34,305 bases of DNA from a virus. Numbering within the stretch: the stretch's first letter is position 1; every line of letters starts with the position of its first letter. Made by a program: the position numbers and the translations under genes. Below are positions 15,844 to 22,251 of the stretch, one piece after another. The stretch spans positions 1 to 34,305 of IMG/VR virus record IMGVR_UViG_3300012920_000126; one strand, given 5' to 3'. The notes beneath the pieces were generated by a model that saw only the letters and a list, made by a program, of their open reading frames with translations, was not told the DNA's origin and made no database searches.

Positions 15844-16266
15844 TTAACTGATATCGATTTTGCGAGGTCTCTTCTCTTCGGGAAGTTCAAACTTCAATGT
15901 AATTGCAAGTATCCCATCCTTTAGTGAAGCACCGTCAACATGGACGTACTCCGACAGTCTAAAAACTCTCTTGAACTTTTTCTGCGAAATCCCTTTGTGA
16001 ATGTATTCAGATGGGGAATCTTCATTCTTCACTTTCTCACCACTAACGGTAAGAGTTCTTTCATCTTGTTCGATATCCAGATCGTCCAAAGTAAATCCAG
16101 CAACCGCTACTTCGATAAGATAATTATCTTCACTTACCTTCACAATATTATGTGGCGGATAAGTGTCTGTAGCATGTTTGGCAACCCAATCAAGTTCTTG
16201 AAACAGGTGGTCAAACCCTACAAACGAATTGCGTGGAAAGAGTGTATTAGCTTTAAGATTAGTCAT
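15844..16266 (-). CDS. hsp20: Hsp20-family small heat-shock protein
   Basis: A 140-residue ATP-independent holdase. The N-terminal arm (FDHLFQELDWVA) is followed by an alpha-crystallin domain (about 38-132) with PPHNIVKVSEDNYLIEVAVA, the G.TLDDLDIE..ERTLTVSG pair, FKRVFRLSEYV and LKDGILAITLKFE. A C-terminal basic tail carries an IxI motif (KIDIS) used in oligomerisation. Such genes are common in marine T4-like phages and are thought to protect scaffolding or virion proteins during assembly. ATG 16266 with a strong AAGGAG SD. Confidence 0.93.
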   Translation of the reverse strand: MTNLKANTLFPRNSFVGFDHLFQELDWVAKHATDTYPPHNIVKVSEDNYLIEVAVAGFTLDDLDIEQDERTLTVSGEKVKNEDSPSEYIHKGISQKKFKRVFRLSEYVHVDGASLKDGILAITLKFELPEEKRPRKIDIS

Positions 16267-16335
16267 ATGTTTTCTCCTTTTTTAAAGCAAGATTAATGTA
16301 GACCGGAACCTTCCGCATCTACTGATACTATATAT

Positions 16336-16343
16336 AATAAATA
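16336..16343 (+). promoter_or_regulatory. Possible late promoter (AATAAATA)
   Basis: A plus-strand NATAAATA in an AT-rich stretch 38 bp upstream of the ATG at 16382. It matches the relaxed late box but not the strict TATAAATA. The gene it would serve looks like a virion protein, which favours a late promoter. Confidence 0.4.
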
Positions 16344-16381
16344 GTACTGCAAAGTATAACATATTTAAGGATTATTTGGCA

Positions 16382-16846
16382 ATGGCTACTTATAAATTTG
16401 ACAGCGCATCTTTACCCGATAGTGGTGACGTATTAACATGGAACAATACAGCAAATAGAATGGAATGGCAATCTGCCGTTCTTGTTACTGTTCCGTTTAT
16501 GTTTAATGACTCTGATCAAGAAACAATTACATACACTCCCCCAAAGGGATCATACGTTGCTGGTGATCATCACGCAGATGTTTCTATGACTGTCTCTGGT
16601 GGTGGATTGTCCGGAACCTTATCTTTGAATCAAGGTGTGGTCGTTGGGCCTACAGACGGAACTCAGATTTCTATGGTGGGTGAAGCACACATCATTACAC
16701 TTACTGATTCAGATAGTACACACAATATACCAACAAGTCCGACAGACTCAGTCAATGATTCGGATACTGACACAGATACAGTCAGACTCAGAGTTCTTGA
16801 TAAGGTAGTTGTTCCTTCTATTGCTTTGGTAACAAGACCAGTCTAG
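16382..16846 (+). CDS. Lone plus-strand beta-rich, probably virion, protein
   Basis: A 154-residue protein, the only complete plus-strand gene here. The opening ATYKFDSASLPDSGDVLTWN followed by N.ANRMEWQS resembles short N-terminal repeats of phage fibre and structural proteins. The middle is Gly/Ser/Thr-rich beta (TVSGGGLSGTLSLNQGVVVG), and an acidic Asp/Ser/Thr stretch (DSVNDSDTDTDT, about 124-135) precedes the C-terminal strand. Acidic DSD/DTD runs can bind calcium. I do not recognise a family. ATG 16382, with AAGGA about 11 bases upstream. It is convergent with the next gene, and the two share the palindrome CTAG as stop codons. Confidence 0.6.
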   Translation: MATYKFDSASLPDSGDVLTWNNTANRMEWQSAVLVTVPFMFNDSDQETITYTPPKGSYVAGDHHADVSMTVSGGGLSGTLSLNQGVVVGPTDGTQISMVGEAHIITLTDSDSTHNIPTSPTDSVNDSDTDTDTVRLRVLDKVVVPSIALVTRPV

Positions 16847-17379
16847 AAATAGATCGACGGATCAGGATCACCTTCAACACCAAAACTAAATGTCACACGT
16901 GAAATACGTGGATAGATTTGATGATGGGTTCCTCTTGGAATCCAGACATAGTCGCCCGGCTTAAAATCAAACTCTTCGTTGTTGTTGAACCCTTCCACCT
17001 TCAAACCGATAGTACTAATAACTTGTACTAAGAACACATCCATACTATCTTTATGCCAAGGGTAACTGTCAGACTCTTGACCAAATCCGGTGAAAGCGAT
17101 ATTGGTAATGTGTCTGTTATGACCGTGTAACGCAAAGACATCTTCCATCTCTTCTACAATCTGTCTTGCAAATTCAGGAGCGGATGGTCTACTGTGAAAC
17201 GCATTCAATCCGATCCGCATCTTCTTTGAGTTGCAATCTACACTTTCAGACGGGTGTGAATCCAACATATCCATATGTTGATTCCAATCATAACTAAAAT
17301 CCCCTTCGGGAAGAGAGCCAAAAAAGAATTGCTTATTCGCAATATCTTCTTCGTGCCCCTCAAATATGTTGAAGTGCAT
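16843..17379 (-). CDS. JmjC/cupin-type 2OG-Fe(II) oxygenase-like protein
   Basis: A 178-residue protein. SYPWHKDSMDVFLVQV (105-120) supplies the HxD pair (H109, D111). GDYVWIPRGTHHQIYP (142-157) supplies the distal His (152/153) in a cupin-style PxGxxH context. This fits the JmjC/cupin_8-like oxygenases that hydroxylate protein, RNA or small-molecule substrates using 2-oxoglutarate. Unlike the paralogue pair at 4203 and 32903, its metal triad looks complete. Start ATG 17379 overlaps the regA stop (TAATG), so it is co-translated with regA. Confidence 0.65.
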   Translation of the reverse strand: MHFNIFEGHEEDIANKQFFFGSLPEGDFSYDWNQHMDMLDSHPSESVDCNSKKMRIGLNAFHSRPSAPEFARQIVEEMEDVFALHGHNRHITNIAFTGFGQESDSYPWHKDSMDVFLVQVISTIGLKVEGFNNNEEFDFKPGDYVWIPRGTHHQIYPRISRVTFSFGVEGDPDPSIYF

Positions 17380-17789
17380 TACTTGTTTCCGATATTGTAC
17401 TTAGGACACAACTCCCATTGATCCTTGTCTTTAAATCCTATGATTTTAATTTGACGCATTGGTGCACAATCTTCAGCAACCTCTTTGTTCTGAATCTCTA
17501 CTAGACCCCAGTCCTGAAGTAGAGTTGCGATTGTGTTACGTCTTTGCACATCTGATACTTCTAGGTTAGACTTCTTACCATCTAACATAAAGAGTTCTTT
17601 GAAGTGCACGATAAAGTATCTACCCTGTTTATGTAGGATATGACACGATTGAAATAACTTGTTTTCTTTACGAGAGGCAACTCCGATACGAGTCAAGGTT
17701 TCTCTCACTTTCAAAAAGTCATCTGGTTCTGATAGAGTGACTTCCAACATCTTTGTTGGATTCCATTCAACGATATTATTTTCTTCCAC
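17379..17789 (-). CDS. regA: RegA translational repressor
   Basis: Up to 136 residues. From residue 14 it aligns closely to T4 RegA: MLEVTLSEPDDFLKVRETLT, CHILHKQGRYFIVHFKELF, MDG-like MLDGKK, RRNTIATLLQDWGLVEI and a C-terminal WELCPKYNIGN. RegA binds early mRNA initiation regions and represses their translation, including replication genes. Two starts are possible: GTG 17789 (14-bp overlap with gp62, GGTGA SD) or ATG 17750, which matches the T4 N-terminus exactly but has a weak SD. It lies downstream of gp62, as in T4. Confidence 0.93.
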   Translation of the reverse strand: MEENNIVEWNPTKMLEVTLSEPDDFLKVRETLTRIGVASRKENKLFQSCHILHKQGRYFIVHFKELFMLDGKKSNLEVSDVQRRNTIATLLQDWGLVEIQNKEVAEDCAPMRQIKIIGFKDKDQWELCPKYNIGNK

Positions 17790-18171
17790 CTTTATTCACC
17801 TTATTCTTTATAAATTCAATTTGGTCGGAAGATAAGAGAGATACTGCTTGACGTGCCTTTTCATTGCTATAGCCATAGTACTCTTTTATCAACTCAACAT
17901 TGCTTTCCAAGTCTGCCTTTGCCCACTTGGAGAAACGTTTCCGTTTCCTAATGATATTTATAAAAAATTCATATTGTAGGCGGTTGTCAATATGGTGGTG
18001 TACATTCATCGCATTCGCAAGATGTACGGTGTCCGGAAAGTATGATAAGGATCGATTGATCACGAAGGGAACATATGCGTTCTCTTCTTCCGTATCAACC
18101 ATTACATTCTTTTTACTGAGGTTGATTGTATTTAAAAAGTCAAATGGACTAAGCTTCTTCTGTCCAGCCAT
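17776..18171 (-). CDS. 62: Clamp-loader small subunit gp62
   Basis: 131 residues. AGQKKLSPFDFLNTINLSKK, then INRSLSYFPDTVHLANAMN, a hydrophobic LQYEFFINIIRKRKRFSKWA, and KEYYGYSNEKARQAVSLLSS follow the short gp62 of exo-T4 phages (T4 gp62 is longer, about 187). It works with gp44 to load the gp45 clamp. In T4, genes 44 and 62 are adjacent; here six other genes and a small ORF lie between them. ATG 18171 follows GAGG with eight-base spacing; a GTG at 18186 is less likely. Confidence 0.85.
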   Translation of the reverse strand: MAGQKKLSPFDFLNTINLSKKNVMVDTEEENAYVPFVINRSLSYFPDTVHLANAMNVHHHIDNRLQYEFFINIIRKRKRFSKWAKADLESNVELIKEYYGYSNEKARQAVSLLSSDQIEFIKNKVNKGGRK

Positions 18172-18862
18172 AGTTGTAATCCTCACGGTAAATACGCATT
18201 ATACCATGTAATTGGTTTTCAGTCAATGCGGATTTAGGGCCATAATGTACAGGTGCAGTTTCATTCTTGTGGATCATAGATAAATCTACTCCAGCTCTTG
18301 CACCAAGGAAAGCAAGAACATTACCGAATTTACTCATCGGAAATATTCTATTATATTGGGCACGATTGCCCATGAAATCTACTTGTCGGAAAAAGTGAGA
18401 GTTATATATCTCACCACTCCATACACCATCAATAACGTCATCAAGACTATCTGGTAGTTCACAAACGTCTGAAGTTTTCTTGGGGTCTTCTCCAGTGTGA
18501 TTACCAGATTTGATATACTCACACGCAGATAAGAATCTTTCTACAGGATCACGAACAACTGCGACTCTATAAGCACCTTTACGGAAAGGTAGAATATCAC
18601 GATCACCAAACTTACCGATCTCTTCCATTCTATCTCTTTTAGTCCCAACCTGAAGTAAATCAAATTTATCTCCTTCACGTCCTAGTACTCTCATGAGAGC
18701 AACTTTCAAACTAGTCATTCCATTCTTAGGACATAGTCTTATGTCAATTGCGTTCGGGAAATATAAAATATTATCTGTGAATGTGGTAACACCCCATGCA
18801 CGATGTCTTACGACTTTGCGTAATTCTTGTTGGTAGAGTTCTTGTTCTGTTAATTCTGTCAT
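18149..18862 (-). CDS. Sulfotransferase (PAPS-dependent, Sulfotransfer_2-like)
   Basis: 237 residues. RLCPKNGMTSLKVALMR (about 42-58) matches the PAPS 5'-phosphosulfate loop (xxPKxGtTsl). YRVAVVRDPVERFLSACEYI (about 98-117) matches the 3'-phosphate loop (hhRdPheRhhSay). A later central IYNSHFFRQVDFMG segment and a C-terminal HKNETAP with basic surroundings fit carbohydrate-type sulfotransferases. It would transfer sulfate from PAPS to a sugar or protein acceptor. The start is ATG 18862 because it overlaps the dCMP deaminase stop (ATGA); an ATG at 18889 is possible. Confidence 0.78.
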   Translation of the reverse strand: MTELTEQELYQQELRKVVRHRAWGVTTFTDNILYFPNAIDIRLCPKNGMTSLKVALMRVLGREGDKFDLLQVGTKRDRMEEIGKFGDRDILPFRKGAYRVAVVRDPVERFLSACEYIKSGNHTGEDPKKTSDVCELPDSLDDVIDGVWSGEIYNSHFFRQVDFMGNRAQYNRIFPMSKFGNVLAFLGARAGVDLSMIHKNETAPVHYGPKSALTENQLHGIMRIYREDYNYGWTEEA

Positions 18863-19272
18863 TTTATCTGTACCGTTGGTATATGGCATTTATTAAGGAA
18901 ATCTATTCCTTCTGTTCCTTTAGTATATTTATCAGAATAGAACACTTCAACTATACCTGATTGGTAAATTAATTTAGCACAATCTATACAAGGTGCCATA
19001 GTAACATATAAAGACGATCCATGACTTGATTCAGGAGAGGCCGCTACTTTTGCAATAGCATTGGTCTCTGCATGTAACACTTCATGTTTAGTAACGTTGT
19101 CTTCTTCGCAAATGTTACTCCAACCTGAAGGCATTCCATTGTACCCAATAGAAATGATTCTATTGTTTTTTACAATGACACATCCAACTTTGGCACGTTC
19201 TGCCCAAGATAATTTTGCGTATACATGGGCCGCTTCCATGTGGGCGTGATCCCACTTAGTCAAGGATTCCAT
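18859..19272 (-). CDS. cd: Deoxycytidylate (dCMP) deaminase
   Basis: A 137-residue zinc deaminase converting dCMP to dUMP, the substrate of ThyX. Zinc/catalytic motifs are HAE (67-69, in VLHAETNAI) and PCxxC (94-98, in MAPCIDCAKLIYQSG). The substrate loop GYNGMPSGW (43-51) is typical of dCMP rather than cytidine deaminases. ATG 19272. It overlaps DUF2061 upstream (17 bp) and the sulfotransferase downstream (ATGA). Confidence 0.93.
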   Translation of the reverse strand: MESLTKWDHAHMEAAHVYAKLSWAERAKVGCVIVKNNRIISIGYNGMPSGWSNICEEDNVTKHEVLHAETNAIAKVAASPESSHGSSLYVTMAPCIDCAKLIYQSGIVEVFYSDKYTKGTEGIDFLNKCHIPTVQIK

Positions 19273-19477
19273 CTTTCTTTACTCCGTAACTGATAGATGT
19301 ATACCATACTCTTTCGTGTGCGTAGTAAAGAGCGAACTTAATAATCATATCTGCAATGAATACAAATCCTATTGCTTTAGCAGGCATACCAAATGCCCAT
19401 GCAATAGCAGCTGTAGTGCAAGATGCGATCACTCTCCATGTAACTGCTTTCAATAAATGTCGTTTCTTACTAATCAA
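19256..19477 (-). CDS. DUF2061 small membrane protein
   Basis: 73 residues. KKRHLLKAVTWRVIASCTTA, then an IGFVFIADMIIKFALYYAHE core and ERVW, matches DUF2061 (K.l.KaisWR....T......G....A......E...K..lYy.HERvW). Two transmembrane helices are likely (about 12-30 and 34-53). Function is unknown, although the family occurs in many aerobic bacteria. The start appears to be TTG 19477, overlapping the MazG stop by 8 bp; no ATG lies near the domain start. Confidence 0.75.
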   Translation of the reverse strand: MISKKRHLLKAVTWRVIASCTTAAIAWAFGMPAKAIGFVFIADMIIKFALYYAHERVWYTSISYGVKKDGILD

Positions 19478-19880
19478 GGTCTAACGCTTCTCTTATTTTT
19501 GGTGGAAAGTATGTATCTGGTTTTAGTATCTTGCCTGATACAGGGTCTTTGATAATCTTTCCGTCTTCTAGTTTACTCATGTTGGAATCAAATACTGCAT
19601 TCCAAACCCTGTAGAAGTCGATACCCAAAGTGCTACACAGTCCCATGATGACCCACACCATGTCTGCAACACCGTCTGCTACTCCTACAATATCTTTCTC
19701 TTCGAATGCTTCCTTGGTTTCTAAGAACTCTTCTTCAACCAAGTCCATGTACAACCTTGTCTGATCTTCATCAAACATGGTGTCCGCATCTTTGAGAACT
19801 TCATACCGCAAAGGTTGTCCTGCTACGGACATGAAGACATCTACGTCTTCTTGCGGTTTAAATCCTTTTTCATCCTTCAT
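19470..19880 (-). CDS. mazG: MazG-like nucleotide pyrophosphohydrolase
   Basis: A 136-residue all-alpha NTP-PPase. RLYMDLVEEEFLETKEAFEE (about 43-62) gives the EExxE metal-binding helix, and DIVGVADGVADMVWVIMGLC (about 64-83) the ExxD-like D...D helix. FYRVWNAVFDSNMSKL and a PDTYFPPKI tail are typical of phage MazG proteins. It hydrolyses nucleoside triphosphates; in phages it has been proposed to alter nucleotide pools or (p)ppGpp signalling. ATG 19880 with GGGA seven bases upstream; overlaps the PsiE-like gene by 11 bp. Confidence 0.85.
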   Translation of the reverse strand: MKDEKGFKPQEDVDVFMSVAGQPLRYEVLKDADTMFDEDQTRLYMDLVEEEFLETKEAFEEKDIVGVADGVADMVWVIMGLCSTLGIDFYRVWNAVFDSNMSKLEDGKIIKDPVSGKILKPDTYFPPKIREALDLD

Positions 19881-20277
19881 CACGAATCCCTATTTTCTCT
19901 AAACTGAGTTTGTCCTTCAGGGACATCAAGTATGCTGATCCTGAAAGAATTGCAATTGCACCGGCCTCTGCGAGTAGTTGTAACTCTTCCATCTCTTTAC
20001 TATGTAGTATAATTAAACGACATAGTGCCGTAATGGCAATGATGATTGGTAGTGTTACCGGAATACGTGCGGTACTATAGAACGCACCAACCATTCCTAA
20101 AACCTCTGCAAAGATAAACAACATAAAGAGATCAGCCAACTCTACACTACGTAGTAGGAACATCTCGTATACGTATTCTGCGGATGCGATTACAGTCAGA
20201 CATCCAATAATACCCAGTAAAACTTTTTCTGACAACAAGGTTGTCCAGTGTAACTTTCTATCTAATTTAGTGTTCAT
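19870..20277 (-). CDS. PsiE-family (phosphate-starvation-inducible) membrane protein
   Basis: 135 residues with four predicted transmembrane helices (about 19-38, 48-66, 73-91 and 101-118). The segment ARIPVTLPIIIAITALCRLI followed by LHSKEMEELQLL matches the conserved PsiE loop and helix (R.P....l.IaiTAlaR.li...k). PsiE is induced by phosphate starvation in enterobacteria, but its biochemical role is unresolved. ATG 20277 overlaps the stop of a short upstream ORF (ATGA). Its position next to AOX suggests the two act on host membrane energetics or stress. Confidence 0.7.
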   Translation of the reverse strand: MNTKLDRKLHWTTLLSEKVLLGIIGCLTVIASAEYVYEMFLLRSVELADLFMLFIFAEVLGMVGAFYSTARIPVTLPIIIAITALCRLIILHSKEMEELQLLAEAGAIAILSGSAYLMSLKDKLSLEKIGIRDEG

Positions 20278-20402
20278 CCTTCATTCTCCAAATCCCAAAC
20301 ACAACGGGCATTCTCCCGTGGTTTAGATTGTGTGAACCTTAAGTTCACTTCTTTCTTAGAATCCCGCAAGGCGGTGATTAACTTTTGAATGCTTCTTTTC
20401 AT
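20274..20402 (-). CDS. Possible 42-residue basic peptide between AOX and PsiE
   Basis: ATG 20402 (MKRSIQKLITALRDSKKEVN) to TGA 20274, which overlaps the PsiE-like ATG as ATGA. It overlaps the AOX 3' end by 47 bp and fills an otherwise 78-bp gap in a genome with almost no gaps. SD is weak (GAGAAG directly before the ATG). No family. The ATGA coupling is the main support; it could be only a translational-coupling leader for the PsiE-like gene. Confidence 0.35.
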   Translation of the reverse strand: MKRSIQKLITALRDSKKEVNLRFTQSKPRENARCVWDLENEG

Positions 20403-20922
20403 CTTCTCGTACATGATATACCATATCCCATAAAGTTGCATCTTCCGACATACCATAATAATCTATGGCAATTTTCGGAGCGGGTACGTTTTCAATCTCT
20501 CCCGCAGATATCATAGTCAGATATTCTGTATAAGACCTTACTGCTTCTTCCTCAAAGTATGCGATCATCTTGTGTGCAGTGTTAGGTGCAAAGACGTACA
20601 TAATAAAGTAGAAGTTCCAAAAGATGCCTTGTGCAAGTAACACTAATAATCTTTCAAATAGATTAGGTTTTGCAATCTCAATAAAGAACATCAAGTGCAT
20701 CCTTTCGTTCTCTGCTTCTTCGAGCAGTTCTCGTATGACAGGGCCGTATCCTGTTTTCATTTGACGTAGACTCTTTAGATGAATCCACATACCTGCCACC
20801 ATGCCGGGGACTCCCGCTATTGTTTCCAAAACAACAGCACGATGTCCGTATCTTTTTGCAAAGAATGTATCGGCAATGAACCTAAAAAACTTAGTCATTC
20901 CCTGTGCAATTTTGTCCCTCAT
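20356..20922 (-). CDS. aox: Alternative (ubiquinol) oxidase, AOX
   Basis: A 188-residue di-iron monotopic membrane oxidase that passes electrons from ubiquinol to oxygen without pumping protons. All expected ligands are present: E33 (VVLETIAGVPGM), E73 and H76 (LEEAENERMHLMFF), E124 (YFEEEAVRSYTEY) and E175/H178 (REDEKKH). Tyr 131 matches the redox-active Tyr. The EENERMHL-type motif and ENVPAPKIAIDYY are those of mitochondrial/proteobacterial AOX, not the plastid/cyanophage PTOX. Slightly shorter than bacterial AOX at the N-terminus. ATG 20922 with GGAG SD; overlaps the gp44 stop (ATGA), so it is expressed with the clamp loader. Confidence 0.92.
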   Translation of the reverse strand: MRDKIAQGMTKFFRFIADTFFAKRYGHRAVVLETIAGVPGMVAGMWIHLKSLRQMKTGYGPVIRELLEEAENERMHLMFFIEIAKPNLFERLLVLLAQGIFWNFYFIMYVFAPNTAHKMIAYFEEEAVRSYTEYLTMISAGEIENVPAPKIAIDYYGMSEDATLWDMVYHVREDEKKHSKVNHRLAGF

Positions 20923-21857
20923 TTGATCTCCACGTTTGCCATGACTTCAGTCATACAGGCAACTAAGTTAAGTTCGTGATCTGCCACGAATGCATTCTTG
21001 TATTGATAATCAGCGAGGATCAATACGAGTTGAGGAATCGATTGTGGTTGTACATGTTCATTCATGACATCATAGATTCCACGGAATACTGTTGCGGGTT
21101 CTACGTCCATATTGTTGACAACCCAAGAACGCATCTTCTTGAAGTCCTTGTCCTTGAGTGCCTTGAACAATAGATTGTAATTACCATCTGCGTCATTCAG
21201 GATTACTGAAGTCTCTAGTTGTCCAGAGATACTGTGACGTTGCAACTCATTGAGTACACGTCTCCAGTCTGGTGCATGACGCATGATAACCTGTGCAAGT
21301 GTATCTTTGTTGTAGTTCACCCCCTCGTCAACAAGGATACTACTTGCACGATCCATAAACTGTGCACAAAGTTGTGCTTGAATCTTCTTGGTAAAGTTGA
21401 ACTCGTAATTAGAACAACGTGAGTGTAGGGGTTCGATCACTTTGTTCTTGAAGTTACAAGTTAGAATGAATCGACAGTTCTTACTGAACTCTTCAATAAA
21501 ACCACGCAGTGCGGGTTGTGTCGATTGTGGATTAAGGTAGTCCGCCTCATCAAGGATGACTACTTTGTAGCCTCCTGAGAGAGAGATTGATGAGGCGAAC
21601 TGTTTTATCTTACCACGTAGCGTGTCGATGTTCCCCTCTTCAGACCCATTAATGACAATGTAATCCAATCCAAGTTGGTCACAGATTGCTCGAGCGACAG
21701 TTGTTTTACCAGTACCAGCAGTACCAGAAAATAACATGTTAGGTATTTCGCCACCGTCTACAATCTTCTGAAAGGTATCCTTCAGATTGCTGGGTAAGAT
21801 AGTAGAAAAAACGTCACGAGGACGATACTTTTCCACCCATAGGAATTCATCACGCAT
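20919..21857 (-). CDS. 44: Clamp-loader large subunit gp44
   Basis: A 312-residue AAA+ ATPase of the RFC/gp44 type. DEFLWVEKYRPRDVFSTILP opens the protein. Walker A is SGTAGTGKTTVA (about 45-56), Walker B KVVILDEADYL (about 98-108), a sensor 1 region is RFILTCNFKNKV and the arginine finger is LHSRCS. It loads gp45 with gp62. ATG 21857 with GGAG eight bases upstream matches the usual start of the family; a further upstream TTG/GTG extension to 21917 would overlap its promoter and is rejected. Confidence 0.94.
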   Translation of the reverse strand: MRDEFLWVEKYRPRDVFSTILPSNLKDTFQKIVDGGEIPNMLFSGTAGTGKTTVARAICDQLGLDYIVINGSEEGNIDTLRGKIKQFASSISLSGGYKVVILDEADYLNPQSTQPALRGFIEEFSKNCRFILTCNFKNKVIEPLHSRCSNYEFNFTKKIQAQLCAQFMDRASSILVDEGVNYNKDTLAQVIMRHAPDWRRVLNELQRHSISGQLETSVILNDADGNYNLLFKALKDKDFKKMRSWVVNNMDVEPATVFRGIYDVMNEHVQPQSIPQLVLILADYQYKNAFVADHELNLVACMTEVMANVEIK

Positions 21858-21883
21858 AATATACTCTCCGTCAATTTGTTCAT

Positions 21884-21913
21884 AATATACACCATTAGTA
21901 TGGAGTTTGGCAA
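21884..21913 (-). promoter_or_regulatory. Host-type promoter of the gp44-AOX-PsiE operon
   Basis: TTGCCA (21908-21913), 18-bp spacer, TATATT (21884-21889), each one mismatch from consensus, 27 bp before the gp44 ATG. It would drive gp44, AOX, PsiE-like, MazG and genes beyond. Confidence 0.55.
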
Positions 21914-21952
21914 GCAAAAGATGACTGGGGATGCGAACACCCCCAACACAAT

Positions 21953-22225
21953 CTACTTAAGTTCGATCTTTTCAATGATCTCTGCTTTACGCATACGTGA
22001 CGATACTAAAATGTCACGTTCTTGTGCGAGTGCAATCAACTCTTTCTTAGTCATGCCCATGAGTTCGACATCAGCGACTTGTACGCCGAGCGCCTCTTCG
22101 ACTTCCTTGACTTTGCCTGAGGCAGTGTCAGGAACAGACTTTTCCAGAGATGAGATCACTGTGTATCCTAAAAAGACAACAACAGCGGCACCAATTAAAA
22201 GCAGTACAACGTCTATCTCACTCAT
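21953..22225 (-). CDS. Single-pass membrane protein with SAP/Rho-N-like tail
   Basis: 90 residues. An N-terminal transmembrane helix (about 4-24, IDVVLLLIGAAVVVFLGYTV) is followed by an acidic linker and a C-terminal helical hairpin: LMGMTKKELIALAQERDILV, SSRMRKAEIIEKI. That hairpin has the SAP/Rho-N/HeH pattern (L....L..LA....I......K..lI..I), which usually binds nucleic acid. It sits beside the wall hydrolase gene; a lysis accessory role or a membrane-tethered DNA-binding role are both possible. ATG 22225 with GGAG six bases upstream. Confidence 0.55.
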   Translation of the reverse strand: MSEIDVVLLLIGAAVVVFLGYTVISSLEKSVPDTASGKVKEVEEALGVQVADVELMGMTKKELIALAQERDILVSSRMRKAEIIEKIELK

Positions 22226-22251
22226 TTCATTCTCCATTCATTAATGAACGA

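Noticed and set aside
16266-16295. TTGCTTTA resembling a T4 MotA (middle) box upstream of hsp20
   Set aside because: No correctly spaced -10 element follows; it runs straight into the SD and ATG.
17955-17962. TATAAATA on the minus strand inside gp62
   Set aside because: It encodes part of the conserved gp62 FFINIIRK segment, no late gene follows closely, and AT-rich codons make the match likely by chance.
20274-20456. A 60-codon frame beginning at 20456
   Set aside because: Its first third lies deep in AOX coding sequence; only the 3' part from ATG 20402, with ATGA coupling, is plausible and is listed with low confidence.
20356-20922. Annotation of this oxidase as cyanophage-type PTOX
   Set aside because: The ligand motifs are those of ubiquinol AOX (NERMH, ENVPAP), not the plastid terminal oxidase variants, and no photosynthesis genes are present.
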